A stretch of 10,657 nucleotides of DNA from Betaproteobacteria bacterium (lineage in GTDB: Bacteria; Pseudomonadota; Gammaproteobacteria; Burkholderiales; Casimicrobiaceae), in NCBI GenBank assembly GCA_003153335.1, contig PLYG01000116.1:1-10657 (forward strand). Reading direction: 5' to 3'. This document shows, piece after piece, positions 1 to 6,380 of the stretch. Below the pieces are notes generated by a model. The model was not told the origin of the DNA. It saw only the letters and a list, made by a program, of their open reading frames with translations, and made no database searches. How positions within the stretch are numbered: position 1 is the first letter of the stretch; every line of letters begins with the position of its first letter. A program made the position numbers and the translations under genes.

Positions 1-150
1 CGAAATGGTCAGGTTGACCATGACCGTGTTCACCTGGAAAAACTCCTGCAGTTCCGGCAGGCTTGGTGTGTAAACGGTCTGGGTAAATGGACCGAGGAAC
101 GCGGTCGCGGCAACGCCCGTGAGGATAGCTGCATTGTTCGCTGCGGCCAA
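1..150 (-). CDS. MFS multidrug-efflux-type transporter, N-terminal part (runs off left edge)
   Basis: About 50 codons are visible. After a short polar start (AAANN) comes a first membrane segment (AAILTGVAATAFLGPFTQ) and then TVYTPSLPELQEFFQV and NTVMVNLTIS. This is the typical start of drug:H+ antiporter MFS transporters of the Bcr/CflA/EmrB kind, where the YxPSLP motif follows TM1 and the second segment begins at VNLTIS. The protein would sit in the inner membrane and export small toxic compounds; the substrate cannot be told. No ATG lies near the conserved start. I chose TTG at 150-148 because AGGA (160-157) lies 6 nt upstream of it. The frame stays open further upstream to an ATG near 454, but that extension does not look like transporter sequence and overlaps the Crp/Fnr relic on the other strand. 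Family is fairly sure; the start is tentative. Confidence 0.62.
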   Translation of the reverse strand, partial: MAAANNAAILTGVAATAFLGPFTQTVYTPSLPELQEFFQVNTVMVNLTIS

Positions 151-164
151 GATATTTCCTGCGT

Positions 165-178
165 GCGGGAATTCCCGC
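165..178. promoter_or_regulatory. 14-bp perfect palindrome upstream of the MFS start
   Basis: GCGGGAATTCCCGC is a perfect palindrome lying 15-28 bp upstream of the proposed TTG start of the minus-strand transporter. The position suits an operator for a dimeric repressor, as is common for efflux genes. No regulator gene is visible nearby, so the role is inference only. Confidence 0.3.
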
Positions 179-317
179 GTTACCGCTAGTGTAGCCGTAT
201 CCACGTTGAGAACAGACGAGTCAAGGCTGGAGTCAAAGTTTCTCTTGGCGACATCTTCGTCGCCGCCACTTACGCGATTACCGCGGCCGGCGCAACGACA
301 GCGAGCGCGCCACTCCA

Positions 318-644
318 GGTAAATGCCTGGCCTACCCAGAAAATTCCGTGCGCTATTTTCTGACCGCGGGGACCGTTGCGCGGCCCTGCATGGACGAGGA
401 CGGAGCGTCGGCAGAACTTGCGGTGACGGGCAGCGAATGCGTGATCGGCGTCGCATTGTTCCTGGGTGGCGAGCGCCGGCTATGCTACGAACAGACTTGG
501 GAAAATGGGCTCACCTTGCGTCCCGTTCCTTGCGGAATCGCACGTCGAACGCGGCTTGGAGGGTCGGACCACTGTGCGGGAGCGTACAGACTTGGCCGGC
601 CACCTGCCGTAAGTTGCAGGCAGTTGGCGGGGATGTGGTCCTGA
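318..644 (+). pseudogene. Decayed Crp/Fnr-family transcription regulator (cyclic-nucleotide-binding-domain relic)
   Basis: In one frame the translation reads GKCLAYPENSVRYFLTAG, then (M)DEDGASAELAVTG, SECVIGVALFLGGE and, about 30 codons later, AGAYRL. This matches the beta-roll core of Burkholderiales Crp/Fnr regulators, which run roughly VLYEPG..IRHVYFP, EDGASAEIAVVGNEGIVGIALFMGGE, ...SAGYAYRL. There is no proper N-terminus, the stretch between GGE and AYRL is unlike the family, and the helix-turn-helix part is missing. Weak echoes exist in other frames: KFLLATSSSPPLTRLPRP (232-285), like the usual NRLLAALP...RLLP start, and a possible scrap near 665-700. The pattern is a gene broken by frameshifts and indels. 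A GTG at 348 could start a 98-residue product, but it would lack DNA-binding capacity. A short expressed protein is not excluded. Confidence 0.6.
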
Positions 645-784
645 GATGCGGCCACCGGGTGGCTTGTCGATCGATGCTTCGATGGCAATCCGATTGGGGA
701 AGTCCCGATGTCGCGCCTCGGTTCTTCCACTCTTTCAGTACGGCGTGCCGGCCGTTTACCGGTACTCGTTATCAGGAGCAAGTC

Positions 785-976
785 ATGAACATGAACAAAG
801 ACCAAGTCAAAGGCAGAGTTAGCGAAGCGGAAGGCAAGATCAAGGAAGTCGCCGGCAAGATCGTGGGCAACGAGTCCATGGAACTAAAAGGCAAGGTTCA
901 AAAGACTCTTGGCCAGGCTCAAGCAAAGTTTGGTGATGTCAAGGCCGACATGAAAGACGCAAAGAAGGGCGCCTGA
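785..976 (+). CDS. CsbD-like small stress-response protein
   Basis: A 63-residue, very hydrophilic, Lys/Glu/Gly-rich protein. It shows the CsbD-family pattern: NKDQVKGRVSEAEGKIKEVAGK followed by a second related repeat, ELKGKVQKTLGQAQAKFGDV. CsbD was first described as a sigma-B general-stress protein of Bacillus; in proteobacteria these proteins rise in stress and stationary phase, and the molecular role is unknown. It should be cytosolic: no signal peptide or membrane segment is visible. AGGAG (774-778) sits 6 nt before the ATG at 785; a second ATG at 791 is less well placed. A hairpin (GTGCCGG 745-751 with CCGGTAC 759-765) lies just before the ribosome-binding site and could affect translation. 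In this group CsbD genes often neighbour Crp/Fnr regulators, which fits the relic just upstream. Confidence 0.85.
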   Translation: MNMNKDQVKGRVSEAEGKIKEVAGKIVGNESMELKGKVQKTLGQAQAKFGDVKADMKDAKKGA

Positions 977-1139
977 CTCCAGCCCTTCATTCTCCCCGAG
1001 AAGTGCGCCACACTAACCGGCGAACATCTCTCGCGGCGAAGCGTCCATACGCCTGGTAAGGGGCGCATGGATCGCTGGAGCCCGACCGTAGCAATGCGGA
1101 TCTTGCGGTCCCTCTGGTCGTACGCGTGCGGCACAGGTC
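977..1139. other. Intergenic stretch after csbD-like gene, no gene seen
   Basis: No coding region is supported. A small hairpin TTCTC-CCC-GAGAA (990-1002) follows the CsbD stop, but it has no T-run and is too weak to call a terminator. The stretch may be older parts of the DUF5648 gene whose tail survives at 1140-1331, but no motif is recognisable. Confidence 0.4.
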
Positions 1140-1331
1140 GTTTTTGTGTCGATCCCGGCGTTCGGCAACGGCAACTGTCCCGCCGGGACCGTGCCGGCCT
1201 ACCGCGCCTGTAACAATGGATTCACCCGGGGCGTCGACAGCTACCACCGCATCACCACCAGCCAGGCCAGCATCCTGGCGTTAGTGCCTCGCCGCTGGAG
1301 CTATGAACGCGTGGTCATGTGCGCGCCGTAA
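1140..1331 (+). pseudogene. Relic of a DUF5648 C-terminal domain (first relic)
   Basis: The frame reads VFVSIPAFGNGNCPAG, TVPAYRACNNGFTRGVDSYHRI, TTSQASILAL, then WSYERVVMCAP and TAA. DUF5648 tails typically read ..G.CPAGT.PVYRAYNNGF.R.DSNHRYTT...L..GW..EGVVMC.P, and the tail of the large gene at 1910-4963 shows the same layout (NGQCAAGEQAVYRVYNNRFA, DSNHRYTT, QGWLAEGVAFCGP). Several key positions have drifted (RACNN for RAYNN, SYHR for SNHR, ERVV for EGVV). Upstream of 1140 the similarity stops and no start or export signal is visible. It is therefore the last 60 codons of a lost gene, not a functional 61-residue protein. The natural stop codon is retained. The domain is named by memory of the family, not by a search. 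Confidence 0.72.
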
Positions 1332-1793
1332 TGAGCCGGCCCTCGGATCCAGGACGCGCCGGGCCGTAACGTTGATGGCGAGAAAGGCATCCAGAGTTTT
1401 GATCAATATGCCGCGTCCGCGGCAGGGAGATCTTCCGTACCGTGTTCGCGGGATGGCTTGCCTGCCATTGCGGTGCCATGATCGCTCCGCCTGGTGACGA
1501 CTCGCGCGACGACTGAAACACGGCACATCCGCCGATTGTGTTGTTCGTGAAGTCTTGCGTCGAAGCGCGGTCCGAACCAGGACCAACGCGGGAAATCATT
1601 GCGGCAGGCAGTTCACGGCCTGCCCGAGGTTCACGGTGACCGGTGTGCGTTGATGCACGGACAGCGTTGCCGAAAGTCAGTTTGCCTGCACGCTAAACGC
1701 TGCGCCCTCTGTGGTCCATGTTTACCGCCCGCAGGCGAATGTGGTTCACGTGCGTTCGGCAGCGTACGGATTGCGCCGGATTCTTCGGTCAGA
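1332..1793. other. 462-bp stretch without a recognisable gene
   Basis: Short open frames exist on both strands here, but none has a convincing ribosome-binding site, a recognisable motif, or composition like the flanking genes. A perfect inverted repeat TGCCGCG-TC-CGCGGCA lies at 1409-1424. Because DUF5648 relics lie on both sides, this stretch is probably the eroded body of a second exported repeat-protein gene. That is inference from position only. Confidence 0.4.
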
Positions 1794-1859
1794 CTGTATT
1801 AATCGATGGCGAACCAGGGATGGCTCGCGGAGGGCGTGGTGACGTGCATGCCACAGTAA
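1794..1859 (+). pseudogene. Relic of a DUF5648 C-terminal end (second relic)
   Basis: In frame, the bases read LY, a stop (TAA 1800-1802), then SMANQGWLAEGVVTCMPQ and TAA (1857-1859). The intact-looking tail at 4900-4963 reads LYAQMQAQGWLAEGVAFCGPMQ, so the match covers the last 22 positions, with an internal TAA where the functional tail has a sense codon. Just upstream, in a frame one base away, RILRSD (about 1776-1793) could be the eroded HRYxxD part. The relic ends 50 bp before the start of the large gene, so the present gene once followed a related gene directly. Short, but QGWLAEGVV.C.PQ plus stop is hard to get by chance. Confidence 0.68.
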
Positions 1860-1865
1860 CTGCTT

Positions 1866-1880
1866 GCGCCTGTTTGGCGC
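1866..1880 (+). other. Small hairpin between relic and large gene
   Basis: GCGCC-TGTTT-GGCGC forms a 5-bp stem with a 5-nt loop, 7 nt after the relic's stop codon and 30 nt before the next start. There is no T-run after it. It may be the remains of the old gene's terminator or a leader hairpin of the next gene. Confidence 0.25.
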
Positions 1881-1909
1881 CAGTCACGTCTGTTAAAGGA
1901 AAATGAGCA

Positions 1910-3052
1910 ATGTTGGATTTACAGGAATGCAAAGCACGACGGAATACGTCTTTCGGCCAGCGCATTGCGCTTTGCCTGGCGGCGTTTGCAATGCTGTCGC
2001 TTGCATCGCAGGCGCGCGCGGTGCCCGCGCTCGATCCGACGTTTGGCGCGGGCGGCATGGTGCGCATAGGCGTACCCGTGGGCGGGGAAGATACGCCGAC
2101 CGCGTCGACGCTGCAGCGTGACGGTAAATTGCTGGTCGGGGGCCAGACCAGCGGGAGACAAGAGACCACCGGGAGCCAAGCGAGCGGTTTCGTGGTCCGG
2201 CTGAATGCGAATGGCGGCCTGGATGGATCGTTCGGCCAGAATGGCGTTGCCTTCTTGTCGCCCAGTCTCGGTATTCTGCAACTTGAGCAGCAATCGGATG
2301 GATCTCTACTGATTGCTCGCACCACTTTAAGCAGTGCGTTCGTGGTGACGCGGCTCACCGCGACCGGCGCTGTCGACGCCACGTTTGGCACTGACGGTTC
2401 GTTCGCCCTGGAACCGGGTAACATCCTGGCGAAGCCGACCCGTTTCGTACAGCAGCCGGACGGCGTAATCCTGCTGATTTCCGATGCTACCGAGGGAAGG
2501 AGCTTTGCTCTGCGGCTGGTTCGCCTGACCGCTGCCGGAATTCGCGACATCTCTTACGCACCCAATGGCGAAAAAATACTTGGCGACTTGCCCATTGAGT
2601 TCAAATTGGCGCCGGGGATTTCGGTGGTGGCGGAGCCGGCTGGCGGCTTTACGGCACTGGCAATGGCAAGTTATCCAGATCCCCTGGGAATCTATCTGCT
2701 GCTGCGCGTCACCAATTCCGGTTCGCTTGATACCAGCTTTAGGGTGGTTGGCCTGGTGTCGGGCTACGACCTGGGCCATCCCTTCGACATGCCTACATCG
2801 ATCGCGCGCACGGGCGACGGCAAAATGTTGCTCCTGGGCGATTCGCAGGTTGATAACCAGAACCCCCCTATTGGCGAAGTCAGGCTTTGGCGCGTCACGG
2901 CGAACGGGTTTGCGGACGCTGCTTTCGGCGCCGCCGGCCGCGTGGATGTCAGCGGTTCGCGACTCCAGAGCGCGCGACTGCGCATGACAGCGCTTGCCGA
3001 TGGCAGTATTGCACTGGTCGGATCATCTTCCGATTTGTCTACCCTAGTGTGA
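1910..3052 (+). CDS. Exported delta-60 repeat protein, N-terminal half (ends at in-frame TGA)
   Basis: 380 residues. An N-terminal export signal is clear: a basic/polar start, a hydrophobic core (residues 19-33, IALCLAAFAMLSLAS) and a likely cleavage site after QARA (residue 37). The mature part is built of about 60-residue units, each closing on a motif like LDxTFGxxGxV: LDPTFGAGGMV, LDGSFGQNGVA, VDATFGTDGSF, LDTSFRVVGLV and ADAAFGAAGRV, alternating with Q.DG.LL.GG strands. This is the delta-60 (uncharacterised beta-propeller-like) repeat of large exported bacterial proteins; function and partners are unknown. Start: ATG 1910, with AAAGGA (1895-1900) 9 nt upstream; an out-of-frame ATG at 1903 overlaps. 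The frame stops at TGA 3050-3052 in mid-repeat (GSSSDLSTLV-stop), and the same frame then continues with CCFDDTGALKSGFGTAGIA, the expected end of that repeat. The real gene is therefore 1910-4963 (about 1017 residues), interrupted by one nonsense codon. Confidence 0.8.
   Translation: MLDLQECKARRNTSFGQRIALCLAAFAMLSLASQARAVPALDPTFGAGGMVRIGVPVGGEDTPTASTLQRDGKLLVGGQTSGRQETTGSQASGFVVRLNANGGLDGSFGQNGVAFLSPSLGILQLEQQSDGSLLIARTTLSSAFVVTRLTATGAVDATFGTDGSFALEPGNILAKPTRFVQQPDGVILLISDATEGRSFALRLVRLTAAGIRDISYAPNGEKILGDLPIEFKLAPGISVVAEPAGGFTALAMASYPDPLGIYLLLRVTNSGSLDTSFRVVGLVSGYDLGHPFDMPTSIARTGDGKMLLLGDSQVDNQNPPIGEVRLWRVTANGFADAAFGAAGRVDVSGSRLQSARLRMTALADGSIALVGSSSDLSTLV
3050..3052 (+). other. Premature in-frame TGA splitting the delta-60/DUF5648 gene
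   Basis: The codons run CTA GTG TGA TGC TGT TTT GAC GAC ACC GGT. Both sides are in the same frame and both fit one repeat unit (L-V-x-x-x-F-D-D-T-G-A-L). A single change such as CGA to TGA (Arg; LVR is a common spelling in these repeats) or TGG to TGA explains it. No frameshift is needed. Confidence 0.8.
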
Positions 3053-3154
3053 TGCTGTTTTGACGACACCGGTGCACTCAAATCTGGTTTTGGAACGGCC
3101 GGGATAGCGTCAATCGGCCCGGTTGACTATGCCGAAATCCTCCCACTCGCTGTA

Positions 3155-4963
3155 ATGCCCGACAGTGCCGGCGGCTTGCTCATTCCCGCCACCGTAGACT
3201 TGGGCTTTCTCTGTAACGGGTGTCGCCTGGGCGCCGACGTTGCGGTCGCGAACCTCGACAGCACGGGCCGTCTGCGAACCGGATATGGCCGCGGCGATGG
3301 TTTTGCCATCTGGAACAACGACACTGGTGGCGACTACAGCGACAACAGTATCGATACGGTGCTGGTCGAACCCTCCGGCCGAATCCTGCTTACCGGTGTT
3401 TCGAACGATCGGCGGACCAATGAGTGGACGCTCACGCGGCTGACTTCGAATGGCGCAGCCGACGTCGCCTTCGGCGGCAATGGGAAAGTTTTTCCGAGGC
3501 AGTCTCATTGCGATGGAGCGTTACGCACTGTCGAACAACCAGGTGGCGCGATCGTGGTCGTCACCGGTTCGGGCGCAGGCAGTTTCTGTTTGGTTAATGG
3601 GCCGACCGTCGCGTTGCGATTTGACGCGTCGGGGATACTCGATACTGCGTTCAAGCCCGATCTTGCCCCGGGGTCTTCCGCCTTTGTTGACGTTGCATTT
3701 GCTGCGCGTGCGGATGGCCGCTTGCTGTACGGGACGACTGTATTTCTCCAGGGCGTGCCGGGTGGTCCCAACGCAGCGATACTCCAGCAAACCCTGCCGG
3801 ACGGTACGCCGGATTCCGCTTTCGGAGTGAACGGGAAAGTAACCATTCCTCTTGCCGCGGGCGGGGGTTCACGCACAGCCGATCTCGTCGTGCTTGGCGA
3901 CGGATCGGTGGTATTCGCCTTCCTGACATCAACCAATCTGGTCCTCTATAGAGTCGATGCGCGGGGTGCGCCCGTCGCGTCGTTCGGGATCGGGGGGCGG
4001 TTCACTTACAGTGGAGCATTTGGCGATGTCGTTGGGGGTTTCTCTGGGCGTCCCCTATTTTCGTTGCTCTCTCTTCAAGACGGATCGCTGCTGGCCGCCA
4101 TCCGCTTGTCCACCAAATTACCAGGTTCCATTACCTATTCGTTGTTGGCGGTTCGAATCTCCGCGGACGGCACGCTGATTGATGCCTCAAATCTGTTGGG
4201 GACGGACAAGACCTTCCTTGAGTGGAGCTTCGTGGCGATGCCGGATGCCAGCGTGCTGATTGCCCGTTCTTCCCGGGATGCAACTGTGTCGGCGGCTGCG
4301 CTCTATCGCCTGCTTCCGGATAACAGTTTAGACGCGGGTTTTGGCGTTGGCGGTGCTTATCCGCTGCTTGGCTTGCTAAGCGTAGACGCGTTGGCGCTCG
4401 ACGCCGACGAGCGCTTGCTGGTTGCAGGACAGGATGCAACGAGCGCCATACTTGTTCGTTACGACCTGAGCGGAGCGGTCGCCAGTATGCCTGTCGTCGA
4501 GTACTACAACACCGGCCTGCAGCATTATTTCATCACCGCCGGGGCAGCCGAGATGGCAATGATCGAAGCAGGCGGCGCCGGCCCCGGCTGGCAGCGCACT
4601 GGTTATGGTTTCCGCGCTTACCTGCCGGAGAATGGCGTGGCGATCGGTGCGCTACCGGTATGCCGCTTTTACGGCACGCCGGGCCGCGGCCCGAATTCGC
4701 ACTTTTATACCGTGAATGCGGCTGAGTGTGCCGCCGTTAAAAAGGATCCAGGCTGGGCTCTTGAAGGAACCGCATTCTATTTGTTCGCACCGGTGAACGG
4801 GCAATGCGCGGCGGGCGAACAAGCGGTCTATCGCGTCTACAACAATCGCTTTGCGCAGAACGATTCAAACCATCGCTACACCACCGATCCGAACTTGTAT
4901 GCGCAGATGCAGGCGCAGGGCTGGTTGGCAGAAGGCGTCGCGTTCTGCGGGCCGATGCAGTAA
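3155..4963 (+). CDS. Delta-60 repeat protein, C-terminal half with DUF5648 domain
   Basis: 602 residues from the first ATG after the TGA; coding similarity already begins at 3053. It continues the repeats of the upstream half: ADVAFGGNGKVF, PDSAFGVNGKVTI, VASFGIGGRF and LDAGFGVGGAYPL, with Q.DGSLL/GRLL strands between. The last part, from about 4493, is a DUF5648 domain: VVEYYNTGLQHYFITA, then VCRFYGTPGRGPNSHFYTV, AECAAVKKDPGW, NGQCAAGEQAVYRVYNN, DSNHRYTT and QGWLAEGVAFCGPMQ. The first motif is the conserved EYYN..L.HYF(I/V)TA start of the domain; function is unknown and it is usually the C-terminus of exported proteins. There is no signal peptide and no Shine-Dalgarno sequence before ATG 3155, so this half is probably not translated alone and could not be exported. 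Read it as the distal part of the gene starting at 1910. No clear terminator follows the stop. Confidence 0.78.
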   Translation: MPDSAGGLLIPATVDLGFLCNGCRLGADVAVANLDSTGRLRTGYGRGDGFAIWNNDTGGDYSDNSIDTVLVEPSGRILLTGVSNDRRTNEWTLTRLTSNGAADVAFGGNGKVFPRQSHCDGALRTVEQPGGAIVVVTGSGAGSFCLVNGPTVALRFDASGILDTAFKPDLAPGSSAFVDVAFAARADGRLLYGTTVFLQGVPGGPNAAILQQTLPDGTPDSAFGVNGKVTIPLAAGGGSRTADLVVLGDGSVVFAFLTSTNLVLYRVDARGAPVASFGIGGRFTYSGAFGDVVGGFSGRPLFSLLSLQDGSLLAAIRLSTKLPGSITYSLLAVRISADGTLIDASNLLGTDKTFLEWSFVAMPDASVLIARSSRDATVSAAALYRLLPDNSLDAGFGVGGAYPLLGLLSVDALALDADERLLVAGQDATSAILVRYDLSGAVASMPVVEYYNTGLQHYFITAGAAEMAMIEAGGAGPGWQRTGYGFRAYLPENGVAIGALPVCRFYGTPGRGPNSHFYTVNAAECAAVKKDPGWALEGTAFYLFAPVNGQCAAGEQAVYRVYNNRFAQNDSNHRYTTDPNLYAQMQAQGWLAEGVAFCGPMQ

Positions 4964-5130
4964 GAATTCTCTGTAACAGGCTGTTGGAGCCGGCCGTTGT
5001 CGATGCGCCGGTAATCCTCTTGCAGGTGCAGCGAGAGTACACCGACCGCGACGCAACCGGCGCGGCCGGGCGCAGGGTCGACAAGGTGCACAAGGTACAA
5101 TACGCGCACGTCAATAAAGCTGAGTGAGCA

Positions 5131-5823
5131 ATGGCCGCACGGTACTTCGGACTGATCCCCGCCGCCGGAAAGGGATCGCGCTTCGGCGGTGAATTGCCGA
5201 AGCAATACCAGGCGCTGCACGGCCGCGCGATACTGGCCTACGCTGTCGATGCGCTCGTCGTGCAGACGCCGCTGACGCGCGTGTATGTCTTGCATGCGGG
5301 AGACGATCGCCGCTGCGTCCAGGTGACCGGATCCGGCTACCGGATCGCGACGATGCCCTGTGGTGGCGCGACGCGGGCCGAGTCGGTGCGCAATGGACTC
5401 GCCTCGTTGCGCGGCGAACTGAGCGATGACGACTGGGTGCTGGTGCACGATGCGGTCCGGCCGTGCCTGCCCAAGGATGCGTTGCGGCGGCTGCTTCACG
5501 AAGTGGGGGACGATGCGGTGGGCGGCCTGCTGGCGATACCCGTGGCCGATACGCTCAAGCGTGAAGACCAGAACGGACGGGTGGCTGCAACCGAAGCGCG
5601 CGCCGGGTTGTGGCAGGCGCAAACGCCCCAGATGTTTCGCTACGGCGTGCTCTGGGAAGCGTACCAATCCTTTGGCGGCCTCGATGCGACGGACGAAGCC
5701 GAGGCCGTCGAAAAATTCGGCATGCAGCCCAAGCTGGTGCTGGGCAGCAGTGCCAACTTCAAGATCACGTATCCGGCCGACTTGGTGATTGCGGCGGCCA
5801 TCCTCCGGCCGCCCGAGAACTAA
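5131..5823 (+). CDS. ispD: 2-C-methyl-D-erythritol 4-phosphate cytidylyltransferase
   Basis: 230 residues, normal length. IspD joins CTP and methylerythritol phosphate to give CDP-methylerythritol plus pyrophosphate, the third step of the non-mevalonate (MEP) route to isoprenoid precursors, in the cytosol. Visible motifs: the CTP-binding loop PAAGKGSRFGGELPKQY (residues 10-26, with R17 and K24 of the catalytic set), GGATRAESVRNGL (78-90), VHDAVRP (105-111, metal-binding D107), PVADTLK (137-143), R157 and T165 in the TEAR...QTPQMF stretch (methylerythritol-phosphate contacts), ATDEA (186-190) and the NFKITYP end (209-215, K211). Spacing matches E. coli IspD closely. ATG 5131 follows a GAGTGAG purine run and puts the N-terminus right before the first strand. 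ispF follows after 2 nt, so they are cotranscribed. Confidence 0.96.
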   Translation: MAARYFGLIPAAGKGSRFGGELPKQYQALHGRAILAYAVDALVVQTPLTRVYVLHAGDDRRCVQVTGSGYRIATMPCGGATRAESVRNGLASLRGELSDDDWVLVHDAVRPCLPKDALRRLLHEVGDDAVGGLLAIPVADTLKREDQNGRVAATEARAGLWQAQTPQMFRYGVLWEAYQSFGGLDATDEAEAVEKFGMQPKLVLGSSANFKITYPADLVIAAAILRPPEN

Positions 5824-5825
5824 CC

Positions 5826-6326
5826 ATGCGCGTCGGCCAGGGCTTTGACGTGCATGCGCTGGTGCCGGGCCGGCCGCTGATTATCGGCGGGGTTACGATT
5901 CCTTATGAGCGCGGGCTGGCCGGGCACTCCGATGCCGACGTGCTATTGCATGCCGTGTGCGATGCGCTGCTCGGTGCGGCCGGACTCGGCGACATCGGCG
6001 ACCACTTTCCGGACACCGCAGCCGACCTCAGGGACATCGATAGCCGGCGCCTGTTGCGTCGCGTCGGCGAATTGATTGCGCCGCGCTGGACCGTGGTCAA
6101 TGTCGATGCCACGGTGATTGCGCAAGCGCCCAGGCTGAGTCCGTTCAAGGCGCAGATGGCGGCGAATATTGCCGCCGATCTGCGCCTCGATCCGACCCGG
6201 GTCAACATCAAGGCCAAGACCACAGAACGCCTGGGGTTCACCGGCCGCGGCGAGGGCATCGCGGCGGAAGCGGTGGTGCTGCTGGCGCGACAGCCGGAAC
6301 CCGAACCTGGCGTGGCTGGCGCGTAA
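5826..6326 (+). CDS. ispF: 2-C-methyl-D-erythritol 2,4-cyclodiphosphate synthase
   Basis: 166 residues, close to the usual 157-162. IspF cyclises CDP-methylerythritol 2-phosphate to methylerythritol cyclodiphosphate, releasing CMP; it is a cytosolic homotrimer with zinc. Visible motifs: GQGFDVH (4-10) with metal ligands D8 and H10, HSDADVLLHA (34-43) with H42 the third ligand, GDIGDHFPD (55-63), KTTERLGFTGRGEGIAAEA (131-149) with the CMP-binding TTE. Start: ATG 5826, 2 nt after the ispD stop; the open frame extends back into ispD, but only this ATG gives the conserved MRVGQGFDVH start. Slightly long C-terminus (QPEPEPGVAGA). IspE, which acts between these two enzymes, is not in the window. 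The gene is convergent with the kinase gene that follows. Confidence 0.96.
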   Translation: MRVGQGFDVHALVPGRPLIIGGVTIPYERGLAGHSDADVLLHAVCDALLGAAGLGDIGDHFPDTAADLRDIDSRRLLRRVGELIAPRWTVVNVDATVIAQAPRLSPFKAQMAANIAADLRLDPTRVNIKAKTTERLGFTGRGEGIAAEAVVLLARQPEPEPGVAGA

Positions 6327-6342
6327 CCACCCCTCACCCCGG

Positions 6343-6369
6343 CCCTCTACCCGCAAAGCAGGGCGAGGG
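6343..6369. terminator. GC-rich inverted repeat between convergent ispF and kinase genes
   Basis: CCCTC...CCC (6343-6352) pairs with GGG...GAGGG (6361-6369) around a GCAAAGCA loop, giving an imperfect stem in the 54-bp gap between two convergent genes. There is no good T-run on either side. The CCCTCACCCCGGCCCTC spelling resembles dispersed intergenic repeats common in proteobacteria. A bidirectional transcript-end structure or REP-like element is likely. Confidence 0.45.
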
Positions 6370-6380
6370 AGTTTGTGGTC

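Noticed and set aside
323..976. 217-residue protein ending in the CsbD sequence (fusion)
   Set aside because: The upstream 150 residues are in a different frame from the Crp/Fnr relic and look non-coding; the CsbD gene has its own Shine-Dalgarno and ATG at 785.
1409..1424. TGCCGCG-TC-CGCGGCA inverted repeat as a terminator or operator
   Set aside because: No T-run, no gene start or end close by; in GC-rich DNA such short repeats arise by chance.
1789..2550. 253-codon minus-strand open frame over the signal peptide and first repeats of the large gene
   Set aside because: Its product is Ser/Pro/Arg-rich low-complexity sequence typical of antisense frames, while the plus strand has a signal peptide and repeats.
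3050..3061. TGA followed by TGC TGT as a selenocysteine site (U-C-C)
   Set aside because: No strong SECIS-like hairpin directly after the TGA, and delta-60 repeat proteins are not known selenoproteins. A nonsense change in one codon is simpler.
5078..5101. TCGACA...TACAAT as an ispD promoter
   Set aside because: The spacer is only 12 bp, too short for a sigma-70 promoter. TACAAT alone at this distance is not enough to call one.
4876..5667. 263-codon minus-strand open frame opposite ispD
   Set aside because: It lies antisense to a gene with all IspD motifs, has no recognisable domain and no ribosome-binding signal; it is a by-product of GC-rich codon use.
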